Positions 35,442 to 48,221 are shown, numbered from the stretch's first letter. The stretch: DNA of 64,000 bases from Scleropages formosus (GCF_900964775.1 NC_041807.1:20498193-20562192), one strand, 5' to 3'. Notes: generated from the sequence alone by a model not told the origin. Made by a program: numbers and translations.

Positions 35442-36920
35442 TTAGATTGTACTAGAAGTGACAAAGATTTGATCAAGGTCAAGGTCAAAAAAGCTGCAAA
35501 AACAGAATTGGAACAGGGCCAAACACTTCATAGCACTGTAGAAGCCATTCCACTGTGTTTTCTGGAAGAACCATAGTAGGTGTGTGGTCCAAGGTTTTGT
35601 GATTTCTTCCGGTCCCATGGATGATCTCAGGTGCAGAAGATACCTCTGTTGCCATCTGGGGTGGTGGCAGGTGAGGATGCCTGTCCTCCTCATCCCGAGG
35701 CCCGGCAGATCATGCTGTTTTTGCGTGGAGTTGTCCTTCAAGAGCCTGACCAGGTTTATTTGGGCTAGGCCTCCCAAAATGTGCCCTTGGTTTTGGAAGT
35801 GAAGTTCAGCCAACATGCCATAGCCCGTATGCAGTTGTTCGTTATGAAGTTTGACTCAGTGTTTAGGTTTGTGAGGCTCCAGTTATTTTCAGTGGTTCAG
35901 CATTGCGAACGGGTCACTGCCTGAATGTTAGCGAGACTGAAGAGCCGTACACGAGTGTTTGAATGCAGGGCTTCAGAGAAGTGCACCATCATCTCCTTAG
36001 AGATATTCTTGATCATTTTGAGTCTGACCTCAGTGGTATTAATGTTGTAACTCATTACTACAGGGTCTTCTCGATCACTACAGGGTCTTCTCGATCACCA
36101 CAGGTACCCTTTCGGACTGGTCTGACTTTGGGGTTTTGGTATTCATATGCGCTCAGTTCTAATCTCCTCTTAATCACTTTCCTTTTCCTCGTTACTTTGC
36201 TCCCAATCTTCTTTGCGGTCTTCTTTCTTTGGGTTGTTTTCTGTCACAAATTCTTTTTTTCTGGTTTTCCCATATCTTTTACAGCCTTCATTCCCTGTAT
36301 TGCAGAATAAAAGCTTGGTGCCTTGGCTTTGCGTTGGCTGATCTGTAAATCTATCTGTTAGGAAAAAATCTGAATAAACTTTCAAAACCAATTTGAGTGA
36401 TAATCCTGAAGAAATGTTGTTTTTGTAAAATTTTGTCGTGTAAAATCCTTTTCTTGAGTGATAATCCTGAAGAAATGTTGTTTTTGTAAAATTTTGTCGT
36501 GTAAAATCCTTTTCTAATAGTTAGCCGGCCACATAGAGATCATTGCATGAAGCACAGTTGGTCAAGTTGAAATAAAATAAGAGCTCTCAGAAAACATTTC
36601 AGAAACCATCTTTAAAATGTTCGCTAATATGAGACTTGGTTTAACCAAAGGTTGAGGTTAACATACTACAACTCCCAGCTAAACAGGTTCACCCTCTCTC
36701 TGTTTGGTTGTATCACCTTGCCTTTGCGGAGTTTGTAGCTCTTGTTAACCTAGTGATTCAACAGAGCTCCTTGCTGAAGCCACAGATGGAGACCTTTGCG
36801 CTCTGGTCTCCGTTTCCACCCACTGTGTGCATCGTCGTCATTAGGTATGATCTCCGCCAGCTCCTGAAGCTCCCCAGGGGTCAGTGAGGCTAGTACCTCA
36901 TCCTCATCTGTTTCCTCAAA
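35442..36920 (-). pseudogene. lmod2: Leiomodin-2 unitary pseudogene
   Basis: LMOD2 is a tropomodulin-family actin nucleator of muscle thin filaments. On the minus strand, ordered blocks match it. FEETDEDEVLASLTPGELQEL at about 36918-36850 matches the tropomodulin-type N-terminal helix. An acidic/lysine-rich stretch (KKEDRKEDWEQSNEEKESD) lies near 36170-36260. NTTEVRLKMIKNIS and VHFSEALHSNT lie near 36040-35940, and FSLANI at about 35940. LTNLNTESNFITNN is near 35860-35830, LAELHFQNQGHILGG near 35813-35770, and PGLGMRRTGILT near 35700-35670. These are the leucine-rich-repeat domain in the right order. Several in-frame stops (for example just after FSLANI...) and frame changes break it. A 20-bp tandem duplication (36060-36100) interrupts the VVIEKTL block. 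The position between wasl and asb15 on the minus strand is exactly that of LMOD2 in mammals, so this is decay in place and not a retrocopy. Confidence 0.85.
36395..36515. repeat. 61-bp tandem duplication, two identical copies
   Basis: A block starting GAGTGATAATCCTGAAGAAA and ending AAAATCCTTTTCT occurs twice, offset by 61 bp, with no mismatch in the copies as read. It is a recent local duplication beside the lmod2 relic. Confidence 0.9.
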
Positions 36921-37553
36921 CTATCTCCCTCCATTGCTGTATCAGACTGTGCTTGTGGCTGCACCACCGGACCGTCCCTGGTTTATGACCTCAACATCCC
37001 AGTTTTTGTAGAGGAAACGGGAAGACAAGTCCAAAAGGATGAGTTGATGTGCTTCTGCTTTTCTCAACTCGCCAAAGGAGACTTTAAATGGTCGACTTCC
37101 AGACACAAATGCGGCAAAGCTTCATCCACGTGATAGGGTTCCCTTTCTGGTAAGTGAGGGTCAATGAGATGAGCTGCACTGGGGTGAACTCGCGTTGTTT
37201 ATCAGCCTGTGGGGGTCCTGATGTTTATTTCCTAAACAAGTCCATAGAGACGTCGAGAGCCTCGGAACAATGGTCCCGCTGATGTGTGCTACCAATGTGT
37301 GCAGCTTGGCATAAAGACTCAGCCCATGTACTCTATAGAATACTCTAAAGAGCACAGAACTATTTCTTATTAATTTATTTAATTACCCCCATTTCTGGCA
37401 GAGCATAAAGCTAATATAAAGTTGAGCTAAAAAAATTAATTTTAAGTCATAGCCATACTACATTTACAACATAAGGCAGCTCAAATGTAAGAAACTGCTA
37501 TCAAAAAGGGCATAAAAGCAAGTTTCAGCTTCTTCTCTCTAAGGTGGAAGCGG

Positions 37554-40500
37554 TCACACACTTGTGCCCGAGATTCTGCTGTAGAGATCGTGTTCTTTGT
37601 ACAGAAGGTAGTCCTTAAGTCTGTGTGGGAAAGGGAAGGAGTCCATAATGTCGGGGTCACACAAACACCTCGGGGTCATCTGTCTGCGGATCGCCAGCCT
37701 GCACAGATGCTTCAGGTGCCGCGGGCTCCCTAGCACACGGGGGAGAAAAGACAAAACAGTGCAGTTGTATTCAGCGCTTCCGCAGCATCAATCGCCCCGC
37801 TCTCGGTAACGCACCTAGGATGTCGCAGATTTCGGACCACTCCTTTTTCTTCTCCAAAGTCCGTTTCAGACTGGAGCAGATGGGCACGTGACTGACGTAG
37901 TCCAGGAGAATCCTCACAACGTTTCCCACCATGTCGTTGAGCCAGGACAGCCCGATAAAGTCACAGAACTTGATACCAATGAACGGACAGAAAGATCAGG
38001 TTTAACAGCCAGAAGTAACTGACAAACTGCATCTCGTAACTCTGCGATACCTAAAGCGTGCGAGTGGAGGAAAAGCTTAGTGTGACTTTGTGGATATCCT
38101 GAAAAGAAGTTTAGGGCGCGCAGTGTTCATCAGGTCTTGTGGGTTTTATATGCGTTTCTCTAACTGGTCCTTAGTGTATGTTTGTGTGACGTGCAAGGAT
38201 CCTGCCCTTGGTTTATCACGATTTTCTCCCCGCTCTTCTCAAGACGGGCTACAGGCCACGCACCCTGACTCTGGCTGGTAAAACAGTAACTACAGAAGGA
38301 CAGATGAAAACATGAGAACATGTCCTATTTGTAAAGCAGTCCTGGACCAAAATGTGGACTTTTTGTAGAAGATACTCAAAACATTCATTTCAAAATGCAA
38401 CAAACTGTACTGATGATGGATGATCTTCATGAGATAAAGTGCTAACGTACAATCTGTAGACTCACAGGTATTTTGTCTTTTTGGATGTATATTTCATAGA
38501 GATAAAGACCCATCCAGAAGGTTCCCAAATCAGGGGCGCGGTCATGGCAACAGAGAAAGCAGCTCTCAGCATCGTAGCCGTTGTTGAGCAGCAGGCGCAT
38601 CATCATCTCGTCGCGCAGGCAGTACTGCAGGGCCGTGGGGAACACCGTGTCGCTGACCGCCGTGAAGTAGCAGTTCACGTCCGCCTGCTTGGCCAGGAGC
38701 AGCCGCACGATTTCGTACCTTCCGGCCCTGACAGCCACCAGGAGGCAGCGCAGCGGGTCGGCGTCGGGATTCGCCCCGGCGTTCAGCAGCATCTCCGCGC
38801 AGGTGACGTCCCCGTTGGACACGGCGAAGTACAGGGCGCTTTTCCTCATGTCCGCGTAATTCTCAGAGATGTGTTTCTCCAGGATGGCATTGACATCGAA
38901 GCCGCTCTCGATGAGAAGCCTCAGGCACTCGACGTGGCCTCCATCAGCAGCGGAGTGAACCGGGCTCTGACCACAGGCGGCAATGGCTTGTCTGGAGGTC
39001 ACCTGGATGAGGAGCTCAAGAGCCCTGGTTATGCAGGATGACAAAGCTCAGAAGGTTTGCTGTTTGAGATCTAGAGTTTTGACACAACCGTCATAGATGA
39101 CAGCCCACGTTAACTCACAAGTAGTGACCCAGGTACGCCGCACGGTGGATCGGAAGGTGCCTGCTCATGCTGGGCACGTCGGGATCGGCTCCAGACTGCA
39201 GCAGGAGGTCGATGCAGTCTGGATTCCCGGAGCCGGCAGCGTCGTACAGCACGCTCTCCCCGTTGTAGGACTGGGCATTGACATCGCCACCTGGTGGATT
39301 ACAGAAGAGGCGCTCAAGGTCTTGTCAGATTGTAGTGCTTCGAATTCTGGGATCCGGAACGATTTAGAGAACGGCACGTTCGCGGCATAACGATTTTCAT
39401 ATTGTTGAACGGCACACCCATGAGCCAAAGGGCAGCAATATGAAGTCCTTGGATTACACTGTCCAGTGCTCCTCTGCATAGGGATGAGGATGTAAATCAA
39501 AGTGCATCCAGTTTACATTAACGTGATCCCTGGAGATTAGGAGATACAAAGAGACTAAAGCCACTGGTCATCTGTAGGATTTCCCGATTATTCCCCTTTG
39601 GGACTGACGGCATCTGAGGCTCAAGAGGTTGGTCATGCATTTACCTTTCTGGATGAGAAGGTCCAGCACATCGGTCTGTCCAAACTCTGCTGCTATCCCT
39701 ATGGGCATCACTCCATGGCCAGTAAGATGAGTAATTCTGGCGCCGTTCCTTAGCAACAGCACTGCGATGTCGCTACAGCCCACCTTGGCGGCCTCGTGCA
39801 TGGCTGTCCAGTGCCTCAGGCAGACCTGGTCCACTAGCGCCTTGTTCTCGATGAGTACAGAAACCAGCTCATAGGACCCGATTCTTATGGCTGCACAGAA
39901 CGTGAACAACATGGGACTCGGCGCTACGCATCTTAGCAGGAGATATTACAATAGAGCATGCGTACATTTTGCTTCATTGGGGGGGAAGTTCATACAGCTC
40001 AAACTTAACATTTATTTGGTTAGTTGACGCATTTGACCACAGGACCAGTTTATCACGCAAGTACAGAGTAAAAACGTACAGTGCACAAAACATCGAGGAC
40101 AACAGGTATGGCGGAATTACTGCAGCGTGTTTTTCATGTAAAATATCCCATACATTATACAGTAGATGGATTACAAATTTCACATGGATTATAGCTGATA
40201 TTTACTATACTAAATATAATGATTAGTGAATACAAGTAGCAGGTATTTCTTTATGTTACTAAAAAAATCTGTTACAGTTCCAGTCAAAAGTTTGAGTACA
40301 CTTGAGGGGAACCAGTTTTTTTTTCTTCTCCCCAGAAGACATTTGATTAACGGGTTAGATCAGCAAATGAGTCACAATGTTTCCCAAACTCCTCCGTAGC
40401 CCTTTCCACAGGTGTCGGATAGTTGTGGGTTGTTTTGTCTTGACTCCCCAATCATCCCACGCAGGTACTGCACAGGTGTACTCAAACTTTTGACTCGGGC

Positions 40501-41514
40501 TGTATTTTAATACAGGGGAATCTTTTGGGAACATTTACATTAAAGTTCCTCCGATGCAGGATGTGCGCGAGCGCCACACTTAGGTGTGTAAGTCTGTGGG
40601 CGCTGCACTCATGCAGTACGCCAGCATTACCCAGCAGGAGAGGAGACTCGTTTTTGTCGTTGGTGTTGTGTGGCGATGCCCCACGTTCCAGCAAAATCTT
40701 CACGTTCTCCACATGACCCGCCTGAACGGCCAGCGTTAGCGCCGTCTCCCCTTCCAGGGTCTTCTCCTCCAGGTTCAGCTCATACGAGGCTGTTGTCCCC
40801 GGGGGGTCGGAGCAACAACAGGGTCAGTCGCGCGCTCCCTTTATGCCCTTCCGCTTGCACTCGACTACCGAGCCACTGCTTCGCACACTTTCCGGTACAT
40901 CGAGACACGATGCTGTGTTCACAGGTGCAACACAGAGACTCACCGTCGAGCACCAGCTTCAGAACCTGCTTCACGGGTTGGACCGCAGCCCTGTGCAAAG
41001 GGAGCCAGCCTCCAGCATCCAGCTCTCCGAAGGCAGCGGGGCACTCGCAGAGCTCCTCGAGCGTGTGCGTGTCACCTGGTGATGGAGGGCCAGGAGGTAA
41101 AACACCACCCTGAGGTTCATCTTCACCTGAATTACTCACGTGAAGGTCGGTAAGCCAACAAGGTAGGGAAGAGTGCAGCACCTTCCTCAATGGCAGCTTG
41201 AATCGTCACTTGTTCGTCGCTGGCAGCTCTCGAGCTTTTTAAAGAAAGAAAGGGAACCGATTGAGCGATTTAAAGACTCACTCACCAAAATAAGTTAGGA
41301 AATATGTTTTGAAATGTAAAAATGATACTTGTATTAGTAGTTTAAAAACAGAGAAGCACGTGCTGCCCAGTTACAGGTCGTAGGGGTTTGCCACGCGCCG
41401 AGTCACGCACCTCGTCGGCTTTGTTGAAGGCAGCTCTTTGCACGAATCTTCAATGCTCAGACGAATCACGTAGTCCAAGAGTTGATCTTCATCCATTTCA
41501 CTAATGTCATCCAT
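37554..41514 (-). CDS. asb15: Ankyrin repeat and SOCS box protein 15, copy A (9 exons)
   Basis: ASB15 is a substrate adaptor of an Elongin-Cullin5 ubiquitin ligase, mainly in muscle. Exons: 41514-41411, 41234-41182, 41075-40944, 40789-40631, 39890-39645, 39290-39119, 39024-38466, 37968-37815, 37729-37554. All are GT/AG and phase-consistent, giving 584 residues (human 588). The N-terminus has a ubiquitin-interacting-motif-like stretch ([18 protein letters not shown]). About ten ankyrin repeats follow, for example [20 protein letters not shown], then a linker helix ([20 protein letters not shown]) and a C-terminal SOCS box ([14 protein letters not shown], ending [12 protein letters not shown]). 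An AATAAA on this strand lies about 175 bp past the stop (37374-37379). No break is seen. Most of exon 7 is almost identical to copy B. Intron 4 carries a Tc1-type element. Confidence 0.95.
40275..40502. mobile_element. Tc1/mariner-type miniature element
   Basis: Inverted termini (CAGTTCCAGTCAAAAGTTTG at the left, CAAACTTTTGACTCGGGCTG at the right) are flanked by TA at 40273-40274 and 40503-40504, the expected target duplication. At 228 bp it carries no transposase. It lies in intron 4 of asb15 copy A. Confidence 0.85.
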
Positions 41515-42592
41515 GACCTTTGAACGAAACAGTATTAACAGCCCACGTTTAAACCGATCTCCGGCGCGAAACGACGACACGCGCCGTCTTTTTAACCGGA
41601 AGCATCTTGGATGGCAAATTTCTGCAAGTTCTCCGCTGGGAGAGAACTTGGATCCGTTGGCAGGTGTCAGCAGAAACGTTTCCACAAAGACAGACGGACT
41701 TAACACGCCACGAAATAAAGCATATAAGCACGTGCACATTATCATCAAAATATTACTTAACCTCGCATGTGCGCTAATATGATAAAATAATACCTTTATT
41801 TTTAGTAAAGAGATTTCAGAGGAAGCCGGTGGACGTGTTCCTTACAGCTCCAGGCTTCTCTGGACTTAACCAAACCACAGGTCTTGCGCAGTCTGGAACA
41901 CTTGTTGTTGTTTTGCCATGTCTGTGCTGAGAAAGAGCCCACAGATATTTATAGGTCTGACCTGCTGTCTGCAGATGCAACTCACAAAATTACACTCAGC
42001 TGTTTTGGTGTCAAATTCATACAGTCCTGCTTATGCAGTATTAATAAAATGTTACAAAGAAAATGTAGTGAAACATGCATAAAATGACAATAAATGTTAT
42101 GAAAAGTCAATTTTAAAAAGACTACAATAAAACAGACTGCAATAAAATTCTGAAAACTTTATTAAAATATCCATGTTTATTAGTCACCATACAAAATCTG
42201 ACTAGAAATATGACTGAACCGCAGTATTTACCTCTCCATGGTAGAGCTTACTGTGAACTTTATCCCCAAGATCACAATGAAATACCTTTATTTTAATGTA
42301 TGCAAGCAGTAACTCTGAAGCAGAATATTATTTCAGATCTAGTGAGTGTTTCATGTATTCCTCATCAACTCATGGGTTTTCAGAATTCAAGGCCAACGAA
42401 CGCTGAATGTTGTAAGTTTACACCATTCTCGGTAAAACACCTCATTCTGAACGCAACAAAGCTGGAATCGGAAACCTTCCGGTTTCTGGAAACGGCCAAA
42501 GGAACACCAATAGGGCATCTTGGCAAGAGATGAAGAAGAATGTCGTGAAAAAAGAAAGTCTTGCCCACAAGTCAGAAGGCCGGGAAGGGTGT

Positions 42593-45500
42593 TCACTTGG
42601 TGAGGCCCATGATACTGTGGTACAGATCATACTCCCTGAACAACAGGTAGTCCTTCACTCTTGGTGGAAAGGGAGCAGAGTCCATTTTACTGAGCCTCCT
42701 CGCGGTGATCCGTGTGCGAATGACCAGTCTGCACAGGTGCTTCAGTTGGCGTGGGTTCCCTGGGACATGGGTTCACAGACAGCGTGTTACCGTGATTTAC
42801 ACTGCAACGTTAGCAACACTCACCGCCCACATGTTCAGCTTATGGTGCCATACCCAGTATTTGGCAGATCTCAGGCCACTGCCTCTGCTTCTTGAGGACT
42901 GCTTTCAAGTTCGAGCAGATGGTCACATGACCGACGTAGTCCAGCAGGATGCGCACTGTACATCCGGCCAAGTGCATCAGCCAGGACAAGCTGATGAAGT
43001 CGCAGAACTAGGGTATGATCAGCGGAACAGATCATATTCAGACACCATGGTAATAGTCACTTAGTTCACCTGAAATGAGGTACATGTGTACATGACCTGT
43101 AGAAACACTGAGCAAATGGTGTCTAAATTTCTTACTAGATGCTGAAAATGCATGTGTGTGTGTGTGTGTATGAAACTCACAAGGATTTTTTCTCGTTGAT
43201 TTTGCACTCCACATAGGTCATCTCTCCCTGTGTAGCATGAGGCAAGGGCATCGTTGTGGTGACAGCGGAAGCAGCTCTCAGCATCGTAGCCGTTGTTGAG
43301 CAGCAGGCGCATCATCATCTCGTCGCGCAGGCAGTACTGCAGGGCCGTAGGGAACACCGTGTCGCTGACCGCCGTGAAGTAGCAGTTCACGTCCGCCTGC
43401 TTGGCCAGGAGCAGCCGCACGATTTCGTACCTTCCGGCCCTGACAGCCACCAGGAGGCAGCGCAGCGGGTCGGCGTCGGGATTCGCCCCGGCGTTCAGCA
43501 GCATCTCCGTGCAGGTGACGTCCCCGTTGGACACGGCGAAGTACAGGGCGCTTTTCCTCATGTCCGCGTAATTCTCAGAGATGTGTTTCTCCAGGATGGC
43601 ATTGACATTGAAGCCGCTCTTGATGAGCAGCTCCAGGCACTGTGGGTGGCCTCCATCTGCAGCAGAGTGAACTGGACTTTGGCCAGAGAGCCGGATGGCC
43701 CTTTCGGTGGTAATTGGAATGAACCGTCTCAGGGCCCTGATGGGGCAAAAAAGTCAGTCCAGCTCGTCTTACTAGCAATCAGTGCATTCAGTACAATGCT
43801 GTGCATGTTTTACCATGTCAGCGGTATTGTGCATTGAAATAAAGAATACAAAACGAATAGAAATTGCAGTGTAACCTTGGTAAACGATGTATTGAGAAAA
43901 TGAAGACATTACAGTTACGAACACAGTTCGTAGTTTCTGCAACACAGGCAAAAACCTTTGCAGCCTTTAGGATGCACACCGAGAGTGTATGTGAGACGAA
44001 GCAGCAAAGACGCTCACAGGTAGTGACCCTCGTAGGCCGCGCGGTGGATCGGGAGCTGAGCGCACAGACTGTGCACGTTGGGGTCGGCTCCGCGTTCCAA
44101 GAGGAGATCGATGCAGTCGGGATTTCCGGAGCCGGCTGCATCGTAGAGCGCGCTGTCCCCGTTGGACGCCTGAGTGTTCACGTCAGCTCCTGGGGGGCGG
44201 CGGTGGACATCGGTCAGTACTTTGCCTCGTTGCATTAAAGCGCAGACACGGCACTGGTTTGAGGTTTGCTGGAAAGCACCGTCTTACCATTCTTGATGAG
44301 AATCTCCAGAACTTCTGCGTTCGCATGTTCTGCAGCGACGCCCAGTGGAGTCACGCCGTGTCCGTCTTTCACTGTGACTTTGCCCCCGTTTCTTAGCAAC
44401 AGCATCATGATGTCACCGGAGCCCACCTTGGCAGCTTCGTGCAAGGCACTCCACTTCTTCAGGCAGGTCTGCTCCACGAAAGCCCCGCCCATTACGAGCG
44501 TTGACACCATCTCATACGAGCGCGTTCTCACTGCTGCAGAGAGCAAATAACAGAAGATGTTTTCTTAGTTGCCGTCTGGAATTCTCTTTAGCCTTGTGTT
44601 TCAGCAGCTGATCCAAACTGACTCGCAAACAGTTCTCCTTTTTCTTTTTTTTTTTTTTACCTGAGGTGTCTCAGCACCATAGGAATACTAGCCAAGGCCC
44701 TTGGTAATGCTAATGTACTGCCACCTTCTGGACAGATGACCTGCCACCAGGAGTCAATGACCACCTACAAGAACCACTGAGTTCTGCAGCCAGGAGCTGA
44801 ACACTGCCTACCTTGATAATTAGGATCACCAACCAGGGGCTTAGAGATCTACTTTACTCTCCACTGATTATAGCTATCTCTGACTGACACACGTACCGGA
44901 CTTTTGTTCTAGACTTCTCCACACAGGTTTTCTGTCACCACAGTAGAACGCCCAGGAGGGATGGGCTGCTACTGGTACTTGTACCCCCAGGGGTTTGTTT
45001 TCTCCTCTTCTTAGCAGTGGGAGGTTTTTGTTTTCCTCTCCTCAACTGCCACCTAGATTATCCTAATAGTTATTACTACTACTACTTTATATTATATCTT
45101 GGTATTGTATTTTGTATTGTATCCTGAACTTTGTTCAGAGGCCTGTGTCACCTTGGTGAGAAGGATGCTCTATAAAAATAAATTAAGTCGTACTGAATAA
45201 TTTACACTGTTATAATACGTTATTTCACGCATTTCCCTGATCACATGTAAAGAAGGATCTGAACAGCGGTTCAATGATAGTACAGGGATGTAACAATTTG
45301 GTCTTTCTGTGTTGTGCAGCACACCAGCAACATTACCGAGTAAGAGAGGGGACTCGTTCTTGTCATTGGTGGTGTTTGGCGAGGCACCCTGGTCCAGCAG
45401 AACCTTCACATTCTCCACCCAACCGGCCTGAATGGCCAGTGTCATCGCAGTTTCCCCATCTAAGGTCTTCTCCTCCAGAGTCAGTGTGTATGACGCTGTT

Positions 45501-46861
45501 GGGCCACAATTAAGTGTACAGTCCAAAGTTCAAATTTATTTTTACTGTATTAAAATTATTTAAATACTGCAATAAAATGCCGAAACTGTTTTTGTTACCA
45601 AATATAGCATAGCTGATTAGGTGAACTGGAAAACCTCACTAACCAACAATGACAGTCTCCAGGACTTCCTTCACGGGCTGGACGGCGGCCCTGTGCAGAG
45701 GGAGCCAGCCTTCTCCGTCCACCTCGCCGAAGGCAGCCGTGCACTCGGACAGCTCCCGCAGACTATATGTGTCACCTGGACCAAACCATATACAGTATGT
45801 GCGCTGTAAAAAGGGTCGGTAAGAACCTGGGGATGAAAATAAGTTTTTGCTAAGTAAACTAAACAACACAAGATAACATGGAGACCCCCTGGGTTTGTTC
45901 AATGCCAATTCTCAAAAATCATTTTCTTGGAGCAATATTTGAGAGTTTAACCGGGTAGAGGTAGGAGGTACCATTGTCAATGGCAGTCAAGATCTTCACG
46001 TTTTCATCACTGGCAAGTTCTAAACTGTTTGAATAAGGAAAAGACGAGGAATACAGTGTTATTTCTAATAGAAGACAAAGGCTATAATACAGCAAATACA
46101 ATGTAAATGCCAGCATCATGCTGAGAAGGTGCTGAATGAGGTGAAGAGAGAAAAAGGAAAACCAGAGACCACAGCTCTGCCCTTTGAATCTTTTTCACTC
46201 TTTTTTCACTTCGTTCTTGCCTTTTCTCCACACCTGCGCTCTGCTGAGGTTGACAAACCACAGTTTTAAACATGACACATAAGGGCCTTCGGAACGTTAC
46301 AATTTCGTAGGTGACATATCCTTTTATTTAAGTTGTAGGTCTTTGCATGAAATGCTGTTAGCTCCCTTAACTAACTAGAAAATAAGCCCAGTTTTCAGTC
46401 CATTTTCAGTTGTTAAAAGTATAAACACGAATGTAATATAAAAAATGTGAATGCAAAAGTTACTAAAAGTTAATATAAAATATAAAAGTTACATAAAAAT
46501 AACATTTCTTTCATAGATTCAAATTTTATTTCTCCATCTTCATGATCTGTACATATAAATATAAAACATATTTTGTCATATATATGCTGTACATAGAGTG
46601 TGTATGTGTACCTTGATTAATTTATTAATGAAATTCAATTAATTTAGAGAGAGGTCTAAGGGGTCCCGACTGGATCCAAAGCCTCTCCGGCCCTGGTCAT
46701 TAATAGAGTCACTGGTGATACAAAATCAATGCTTATTGGAAAGGAAGAGATGCTCCTGCAGACCTGTCACCGCAGGGGACCAGCTGTCCGCCACAGTCTC
46801 CAGCGCTCATCTCCAGCACATAGTGAAGAAGCTCACTGTCTATGTCCTCGCTCTCCTCCAT
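42593..46861 (-). CDS. asb15: Ankyrin repeat and SOCS box protein 15, copy B (9 exons)
   Basis: This is a tandem paralogue of copy A with the same exon count and near-identical exon lengths. Exons: 46861-46764, 46024-45972, 45775-45644, 45495-45337, 44533-44288, 44189-44018, 43736-43181, 43007-42854, 42759-42593, giving 578 residues. Exons 2-6 and 8 are exactly the same length as in copy A. The N-terminus is [19 protein letters not shown]. Ankyrin repeats such as [18 protein letters not shown] and [19 protein letters not shown] precede a SOCS box ([15 protein letters not shown], ending [11 protein letters not shown]). The exon-1 donor (GACAG|GTCTGC) is the only phase-compatible one and is non-optimal. 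The frame is open throughout, so it is probably functional. It shares its 5' flank head-to-head with ndufa5, with about 1.07 kb between start codons. Confidence 0.92.
44945..45190 (+). repeat. Dispersed fish repeat (family D)
   Basis: CGCCCAGGAGGGATGGGCTGC, GGAGGTTTTTGTTTTCCTCTC and a final TATAAAAATAAATTAAGTC match the copy at 27535-27712. It is in intron 4 of asb15 copy B. Confidence 0.6.
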
Positions 46862-47935
46862 TGACTGCTGCACACACAGTACGACAACAAGTAGCACGAA
46901 AAACAGCCACCGATTCTGTCCGCAAATGGATGAAATCGAATTAAAGTAAAATGTTACGCTGTTTTTAATTACCAGTTTAGGTCTCGCCTCTGCGAGGTCG
47001 GTGTGTCTCGACCTGGAGATCACGGGCTTCAGCTTCGGGTCTCCGGACCAAACCCGAGCCGCTCGGCGGGTTATTTTTAGCCTAAAAATAATTAAATTAG
47101 GCCCGATCCGGTTTCGCTCGCGGGACCTCGAGGTGCGGCGGGAGCGCGCAGCTTCACCGTGACTGGAAACTCCGCCGAAGTTCACACTCAGTTCGGGCCT
47201 GTCCGTCTTCTCTTGGTTTTAAAAAAAAAAATCCATATATATTTTATTTAATTTCATTTAATTAATTAATTAATTCATTCATTCATGAGCGCAGGGACTT
47301 AAGGCAAAAAAAAATACACCCGAGAAATGGCACATTCATTGCAATTCCTCGGTGTTTTTTTTTTTTAATTTTTTTATCACTATATATGATCAACAGTATG
47401 TTAAACAAGCCGGGCGACACGTCACGGCTTCAGAATTTTGCAGGAATGATGCATCTAATAAGTTCCACAGCGATGTCCGGACGTTCATGGATTCCTTCAA
47501 ATTGTGATGCAGATAAAATTGTTTTTTTTCCCTCCTCTGACGGAGGAAATTAAACACTTTGGTGTGTAGAGGGTACCCACGACACGATTCTGTGTGAAAC
47601 TGCAGCTGGTTTTGCTGCTTCACATAGTAGAAATATAAACACAAAACTGAAAGAACTAGAAACCAATATTAGCAATTAAAATATAATTTCAAAAAGTCAA
47701 CATATAGTAAATAAATATATACACTAAAGAGTGTAAATACAGAAATATATGAACGTATCAGTTTACGTAACAAGTAACTACTCAGGATGCAATTTTGTAA
47801 TATACGCAGGTACTTTACTTAGTTAATGCGAAATATCGACGACATCTTAGAGCTCGACACTCAACTTTGCGGCCTTGCTCGAGGATTCGTCCATCTGCTC
47901 TCTTGTTGGACTCCCAGCGTGCTTTGCGCGCAATC

Positions 47936-48135
47936 ATGGCTGGTGTCTTGAAGAAGGTAACGACAGAGGTCACCGGTTACTATCGCTTACCGTTTTAAAT
48001 TACGTTGTAGCCTTGGTGGTTTTCATGAAAGGAGTGGAGTGCAAGGGGATGGTTGGATGTCATATATCATAATTTCGTTGCTGTCCGTGTTGTTGCTTTT
48101 ATTAGGGTTAGCATGAAAGCTAACGTGTGAGGAGG

Positions 48136-48221
<86 letters not shown>

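Noticed and set aside
35355-35576. Plus-strand frame with KVKVKKAAKTELEQ
   Set aside because: It looked like an actin-regulatory lysine-rich tail, but it is on the opposite strand to the lmod2 relic and has no further support.
38481-39041. 186-codon plus-strand frame in asb15 copy A (and 43256-43837 in copy B)
   Set aside because: Antisense of ankyrin exon 7. It is conserved between the copies only because the sense strand was gene-converted.
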